The notes under the pieces are model-generated. The model saw nothing but the letters and a program-made list of their open reading frames with translations. It had not been told where the DNA came from and did not search any database. 10,108 nucleotides of DNA from DAOUFU01 sp034429275 (GTDB lineage Bacteria; Chloroflexota; Anaerolineae; Aggregatilineales; Aggregatilineaceae): positions 1-10,108 of the forward strand of contig DAOUFU010000043.1 in the NCBI GenBank assembly GCA_034429275.1. The letters are read 5' to 3'. Below, piece by piece: positions 6,993-10,108 of the stretch. The translations under genes were made by a program, and so were the position numbers. Every line of letters begins with the position of its first letter. Position 1 is the first letter of the stretch.

Positions 6993-8099
6993 ATGAAATT
7001 CATCACCGAATACCGCGACGCTGTCCGCGTCCGCACCATCCTCGACGAGATCCACCGCATCACCACGCGCCCCTGGCGCATCATGGAAGTGTGCGGCGGC
7101 CAGACTCATTCGATCATCCGTCACGGCATCGATCAGCTTCTCCCCGAAGCCATCACCATGATTCATGGCCCCGGCTGCCCGGTCTGCGTCACGCCCCAGG
7201 AATTGATCGACCAGGCCATCGCCATCGCCAGCCTGCCCAACACCATCATGGTATCCTTTGGCGACATGCTGCGCGTCCCCGGCTCGCAGAAGGACCTGTT
7301 CCAGGTCAAGGCCGCGGGCGGTGATGTGCGCGTCGTCTACTCGCCGCTCGAATGCCTCAAGATTGCGCAGGATAACCCCACAAAGGAAGTGGTCTTCTTC
7401 GGCGTCGGCTTCGAGACCACCGCCCCCGCCAACGCAATGGCCATCCACCAGGCCAGGACGCAGGGCATCGCCAACTTCTCGATGCTGGTGTCACACGTGC
7501 GCGTGCCCCCGGCGCTCGATGCCCTGCTCAACGCCGACGATGTCGACGTGCAGGCGTTCCTGCTCGCCGGGCATGTATGCGCCGTCATGGGCTACTGGGA
7601 ATACCCGCCGCTCGTCGAGCGCTACCGCGTGCCGATGGTCGTCACCGGCTTCGAGCCGCTCGATATTGCCCAGGGTATTCTGCTCACCGTGCGCCAGCTT
7701 GAAGAGGGCCGGGCCGAGATCGAAAATGCTTATGCCCGCGTCGTCACCGAGCGAGGAAACCCGCCCGCCCAGCAGATCATCAACACCGTGTTTGAGGAAT
7801 GTGATCGAAGCTGGCGCGGCATCGGCCTGATCCCCCGCTCCGGCTGGCAGCTTCGCCCCGAATATCACGCCTACGATGCCGCCCGCCGCTTCGCCGTCAG
7901 TCACATCCGCACCGAGGAATCGCCGCTGTGTCATGCCGGTGAGGTGCTCAAAGGCATCCTGAGGCCGAACCAGTGCCCGGCCTTTGGCAAAGAATGCACG
8001 CCGCGCAAGCCGCTTGGCGCGCCGATGGTTTCCTCTGAGGGCGCGTGCGCTGCCTATTACACCTTCGGGCGCTTCGAGCAGGCCGGTTCCGCATCCTGA
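6993..8099 (+). CDS. hypD: Hydrogenase maturation iron-sulfur protein HypD
   Basis: HypD carries a [4Fe-4S] cluster and, with HypC, is the scaffold on which the Fe(CN)2CO unit is built from HypE-delivered cyanide. The product is 368 residues, the family norm. Key motifs are all intact: EVCGGQTHS (32-40, C34), HGPGCPVC (58-65, C62/C65), GVGFETT (137-143), LAGHVCAVMG (191-200), and the C-terminal cluster ligands C313, C328, C335 and C352 within the stretch ending MVSSEGACAAYY. The ATG 6993 start has a modest purine-rich site (AGGGAACGGG) ahead. It follows the glycosyltransferase gene by 18 bases. hypE, the usual neighbour, is not found downstream; a strong hairpin at 8145-8178 closes the cluster instead. 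Confidence 0.97.
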   Translation: MKFITEYRDAVRVRTILDEIHRITTRPWRIMEVCGGQTHSIIRHGIDQLLPEAITMIHGPGCPVCVTPQELIDQAIAIASLPNTIMVSFGDMLRVPGSQKDLFQVKAAGGDVRVVYSPLECLKIAQDNPTKEVVFFGVGFETTAPANAMAIHQARTQGIANFSMLVSHVRVPPALDALLNADDVDVQAFLLAGHVCAVMGYWEYPPLVERYRVPMVVTGFEPLDIAQGILLTVRQLEEGRAEIENAYARVVTERGNPPAQQIINTVFEECDRSWRGIGLIPRSGWQLRPEYHAYDAARRFAVSHIRTEESPLCHAGEVLKGILRPNQCPAFGKECTPRKPLGAPMVSSEGACAAYYTFGRFEQAGSAS

Positions 8100-8144
8100 T
8101 TTCCCGGCTGCGGAACTTTCGCGCTCCCACCGCGTATAGATCTC

Positions 8145-8178
8145 AACAGGGACGGTCCACTGCCGGATCGTCCCTGTT
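8145..8178 (+). terminator. Strong hairpin after hypD, probable terminator or leader structure
   Basis: AACAGGGACGGTCC (8145-8158) pairs with GGATCGTCCCTGTT (8165-8178) over a 6-base loop: a 14-base-pair stem with one G-U pair. It lies 46 bases after hypD and ends 27 bases before the next ATG. Only a short T-containing end (TGTT) is present, so it is not a textbook intrinsic terminator. It may end the hyp transcript or act in the leader of the next gene. A weak -10-like TATAGA lies at 8135-8140. Confidence 0.55.
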
Positions 8179-8189
8179 CATCCCGGATC

Positions 8190-8196
8190 AAGGAGG
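8190..8196 (+). promoter_or_regulatory. Consensus Shine-Dalgarno site of the holin-like gene
   Basis: AAGGAGG lies 9 bases before ATG 8206. It fixes the start of the small membrane protein and implies efficient translation despite the strong hairpin just upstream. Confidence 0.75.
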
Positions 8197-8205
8197 TCAG
8201 GCCCC

Positions 8206-8610
8206 ATGCGCGATACTCTTCTGCGCCTCATCATCTATGCTGCCGCCATCAGCCTCGTCGCCGCGCTGCTGCCCGGCATTCATGTGCAGGACAACAGCAT
8301 CGGCACACTGCTGATCGTGGCCATCATCTTCGGTCTGGTGAATGCCGTGCTCAAACCGGCGCTCACCGTCCTGAGTTGCCCCCTCGTGCTGCTCACGTTG
8401 GGCCTGTTCCTGCTGGTCATCAACGGGATCATGCTCCAGATCACTGACGCCCTGGCAGGCAGCCGCTTTGAGGTCGATGGCTGGGGCACGGCCATTCTTG
8501 GCGGCCTGCTGATCGCGCTGGTCGTCGGCATCCTCGAAGGCGCGTTTGGCGTCGATGAAAAGAAGAAAAAGAAACGCAAGCGCGAAGACGTGATGATTAT
8601 CGACGGTTAG
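8206..8610 (+). CDS. YvlD/phage-holin-4-like small membrane protein
   Basis: The product is 134 residues with four hydrophobic segments (about 7-23, 33-50, 56-80 and 95-115). The central stretch, with LVNAVLKPALTVL followed by LTLGLFLLVINGI, matches the hallmark of the family annotated as phage holin family 4 or YvlD: an Asn-x3-Lys-Pro helix, then a Pro-x4-Thr-Leu-Gly-Leu-Phe helix ending in Ile/Val-Asn. Despite the name, these are widespread chromosomal membrane proteins of unknown function, and nothing nearby suggests lysis. A cytoplasmic tail follows with eight consecutive basic residues (119-126, KKKKKRKR) flanked by acidic ones. The gene has a consensus ribosome binding site and sits alone between the hyp cluster and a convergent operon. 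Its last 14 bases overlap the 3' end of the opposing NTPase gene. Confidence 0.85.
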   Translation: MRDTLLRLIIYAAAISLVAALLPGIHVQDNSIGTLLIVAIIFGLVNAVLKPALTVLSCPLVLLTLGLFLLVINGIMLQITDALAGSRFEVDGWGTAILGGLLIALVVGILEGAFGVDEKKKKKRKREDVMIIDG

Positions 8611-9193
8611 CGCGCAGCCGGATCCAGTCGCACACGCCCGCTGCCAGCCCATCGCGGCTGGCGGCCTCCACCCTCAGCACGGGCGCGGTCTCGCCCACCC
8701 CCAGCCGCGCCCGTGCCACCTCGATCAACTCCGGGCGCACGGTCACCAGCGCGCAGCCATACGCCCGCGCTGCAATCATCGGAATGACCGCTGCCCATCC
8801 CAGCCCCCGCTCATATTCCAGCGGCCCAAGCTCGTCCACGATGAACACATCCGCCGCGCGCCCTGCCTCCGCCCACCGCAGCCCGGCTTCGATTCCTGCC
8901 GCATCGAAAGCATAATGCCGCGTACCCATCCCCTCGCCGGATTCATCTAGCTGCGCGCGGTAACGCGCCAGCGGCAACACCACGCCGCTCCCCGCGTCCA
9001 TCACGTCGATCCCCGTCTTGGTTCCGCCCTCCACCCGCGCCAGTGAGATCATCCCGCCCACGCCGAGTCCGGCGTCCAGCGCTGCCTGGCGCGCGCGTGT
9101 CAGCAGCGTAGACTTCCCCGCGCCGCGTCCCCCACTGACCAGGACCACCACACCGCGCGCTTCCGGCCCCGGCAGATCGTCGATTGCCGTCAC
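8597..9193 (-). CDS. THEP1-like P-loop nucleoside-triphosphatase
   Basis: The product is 198 residues starting at GTG (9193-9191). It shows a Walker A motif GGRGAGKST (21-29), the GGMISLARVEGGTKTGIDVMD region (47-66) that resembles the 'GF..E.R..G.R.GF.' block of THEP1/NTPase_1 proteins, and a Walker B-type VDELGPLE (119-126, D120/E121). THEP1 proteins hydrolyse ATP, GTP and other nucleoside triphosphates in vitro; the cellular role is not settled. The ribosome site AAGGTGG (9201-9207) lies at the end of the upstream PPOX gene, whose stop is only two bases before the GTG, so translation is coupled. It is the last gene of a three-gene operon and meets the holin-like gene tail to tail with a 14-base overlap. 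A small kinase or cofactor-handling NTPase is a possible alternative. Confidence 0.78.
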   Translation of the reverse strand: MTAIDDLPGPEARGVVVLVSGGRGAGKSTLLTRARQAALDAGLGVGGMISLARVEGGTKTGIDVMDAGSGVVLPLARYRAQLDESGEGMGTRHYAFDAAGIEAGLRWAEAGRAADVFIVDELGPLEYERGLGWAAVIPMIAARAYGCALVTVRPELIEVARARLGVGETAPVLRVEAASRDGLAAGVCDWIRLRANRR

Positions 9194-9195
9194 CG

Positions 9196-9591
9196 CTACG
9201 CCACCTTGCTCACACGGCGAGGCCGCAGCCGAATCACGATCATATCCAGCGTGGACCAGGACTCGATATCCGCCTCGGCCTTTTCCGGCGGCTCATAGTG
9301 CCGGGTCAGGCGCTTCATCCATTCCAGGCCGGGGTCCTCTTCGACCGAGAACTCGCCCTTGATCAGGTAGCCCGCCCCATCGCCCGAATCGCCGCCGATG
9401 ACTACCGCCCCTTTCGGGTTCGCGCCGATATACCCCACTTTCCGCGTATCCCGCGTGCTGATGATCACGATATCGTCGCCGTCCAGCTTGAACCACACCG
9501 GCACGCTGTGCGGGTAGCCGTCCGGGTCGATCACCGTCATCCGCGCAATCAATGGCTTTTGCAGAAACTCACGTGCTGCTGCGTCGAACAT
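9196..9591 (-). CDS. PPOX-class (pyridoxamine 5'-phosphate oxidase-like) flavin-fold protein, copy 2
   Basis: From ATG 9591 the product is 131 residues. The sequence starts with a short helix, then FLQKPLIARMTVIDPDGYPHSVPVWF, the typical N-terminal strand pair of split-barrel PPOX proteins, followed by LDGDDIVI and NPKGAVVIGG. Members bind FMN, F420 or haem and act as oxidases or reductases; cofactor and substrate cannot be set here. The start at M14 of the longer frame (TTG 9630) is chosen because GAGGG (9598-9602) sits 6 bases upstream and because it aligns with the paralogue's start. It is clearly homologous along its length to the neighbour at 9634-10050, so the two arose by tandem duplication. 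It lies 42 bases after that gene and two bases before the NTPase gene. Confidence 0.82.
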   Translation of the reverse strand: MFDAAAREFLQKPLIARMTVIDPDGYPHSVPVWFKLDGDDIVIISTRDTRKVGYIGANPKGAVVIGGDSGDGAGYLIKGEFSVEEDPGLEWMKRLTRHYEPPEKAEADIESWSTLDMIVIRLRPRRVSKVA

Positions 9592-9597
9592 CACTCG

Positions 9598-9602
9598 CCC
9601 TC
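9598..9602 (-). promoter_or_regulatory. Shine-Dalgarno site deciding the copy 2 PPOX start
   Basis: On the minus strand GAGGG precedes ATG 9591 by 6 bases. It favours this ATG over the in-frame TTG at 9630. Confidence 0.6.
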
Positions 9603-9633
9603 GTTTCCTGATCCAGTCTGTGAACGCCAATCC

Positions 9634-10050
9634 TCAAGGCATCGCCACGATCACGCGCCGCACCCGCAGACGCAGCACATCGTGCGGCCCCCATTCGCGC
9701 ATGTCCTGCTCGATCTGCGCGTGATCGTCCCGGTAGCGCCGCGCGATTCGCCGCAGCCAGGTGTAGCCGTCCGGGTCGTGAACCACTTCGAAATCGCCCT
9801 GAAACAGGTATGCCCGGTGATACGCATCGTGCGCCCCTTTTACATCGCCGCCGATGCTCACCGCCCCTTTGGGGTTCTGCTCCACGTTGCGGATCTTTCG
9901 CGCGCCGCGCACTGTCGCAATCACGATGTCATCCCCATCGAGCATGTACCAAACCGGCACCGTGTGCGGATACCCATCCGGCCCGATCGTTGTCACCCGC
10001 GCGATCCATCGTTCTTCGAGGAATGTGCGTACCGTCTCGTCTAAATGCAT
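9634..10050 (-). CDS. PPOX-class (pyridoxamine 5'-phosphate oxidase-like) flavin-fold protein, copy 1
   Basis: From ATG 10050 the product is 138 residues. It carries the same layout as its downstream paralogue: FLEERWIARVTTIGPDGYPHTVPVWY, LDGDDIVIATVRGARKIRNV and NPKGAVSIGG, then YLFQGDFEVVHDPDG and a C-terminal LRLRVRRV. These are features of the PPOX split-barrel superfamily, including F420-dependent and FMN-dependent members. Compared with copy 2 it keeps the usual Arg-Lys-x-Arg-Asn turn (RKIRN), which often contacts the cofactor phosphate, while copy 2 reads RKVGY. The frame is open to 10077, but AAAGGAGGG (10055-10063) fixes ATG 10050. It is the first gene of the minus-strand operon. Function beyond fold is unknown. 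Confidence 0.85.
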   Translation of the reverse strand: MHLDETVRTFLEERWIARVTTIGPDGYPHTVPVWYMLDGDDIVIATVRGARKIRNVEQNPKGAVSIGGDVKGAHDAYHRAYLFQGDFEVVHDPDGYTWLRRIARRYRDDHAQIEQDMREWGPHDVLRLRVRRVIVAMP

Positions 10051-10054
10051 AACT

Positions 10055-10063
10055 CCCTCCTTT
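10055..10063 (-). promoter_or_regulatory. Consensus Shine-Dalgarno site of PPOX copy 1
   Basis: AAAGGAGGG on the minus strand lies just before ATG 10050 (core AGGAGG to ATG, 5 bases). It rules out the in-frame upstream start at 10077. Confidence 0.75.
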
Positions 10064-10081
10064 GATCGCCGCTTCATCGAT

Positions 10082-10091
10082 GAGTATACTC
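10082..10091 (-). promoter_or_regulatory. Candidate -10 element within a palindrome, promoter of the PPOX-NTPase operon
   Basis: GAGTATACTC is a perfect 10-base palindrome. It contains TATACT on the minus strand (10088 to 10083), a good -10 hexamer that would start transcription near 10076 and give a leader of about 26 bases. The matching -35 would fall at the window edge and cannot be checked. The palindrome could also be an operator half of a larger site. Confidence 0.45.
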
Positions 10092-10108
10092 CGCCACGAT
10101 TGAGCGTG

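Noticed and set aside
8206..8610. Holin-like gene as evidence of a prophage or lysis cassette
   Set aside because: The family name is misleading; homologues are ordinary chromosomal membrane proteins and no endolysin, integrase or other phage gene is present.
9184..10044. 286-codon plus-strand frame opposite the PPOX genes
   Set aside because: It is antisense to two homologous PPOX genes with good ribosome sites; its own repeated look simply reflects the tandem duplication on the other strand.

Overview
This window is GC-rich bacterial DNA with tightly packed genes, GTG as well as ATG starts, and clear Shine-Dalgarno sites. The protein styles suggest a Chloroflexota (Anaerolineae-like) chromosome; that is an impression from protein character, not a measurement. 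No insertion sequence, phage, CRISPR, tRNA or rRNA signal was seen.

Region 1 (1-1410, plus strand) is the 3' end of an operon. It holds the C-terminal 413 residues of a fatty-acyl-AMP-ligase-type adenylating enzyme and, 18 bases later, a 49-residue single-pass membrane microprotein ending in Trp-Ile-Tyr-Gln-Gly-Phe. That C-terminus, size and topology resemble DltX, the microprotein whose C-terminal tyrosine relays acyl groups in Dlt/MBOAT cell-surface acylation. The pair looks like the tail of a Dlt-like system that would load a fatty acyl group instead of D-alanine; the expected carrier protein, MBOAT and DltD-like genes would lie upstream, outside the window.

Region 2 (1411-1636) is a regulatory gap with a hairpin, an 11-codon ORF behind a strong ribosome binding site, a GCACATC direct repeat and an extended -10 promoter candidate.

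Region 3 (1637-8099, plus strand) is a NiFe-hydrogenase maturation cluster, hypA-hypB-hypF-hypC-(GT39-like glycosyltransferase)-hypD. HypA and HypB deliver nickel; HypF makes the carbamoyl/cyanide precursor; HypC and HypD carry the Fe(CN)2CO unit. HypE and all hydrogenase structural genes are absent here. A 525-residue GT-C membrane glycosyltransferase sits between hypC and hypD in the same orientation. A strong hairpin follows hypD.

Region 4 (8206-8610, plus strand) is a small YvlD/phage-holin-4-like membrane protein with a lysine/arginine-rich tail. It converges on region 5 (8597-10050, minus strand), a three-gene operon: two tandem paralogous PPOX-class (pyridoxamine-phosphate-oxidase-like) flavin-fold proteins, then a THEP1-like P-loop NTPase starting two bases after the preceding stop. 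Its -10 promoter candidate lies within a palindrome at 10082-10091.
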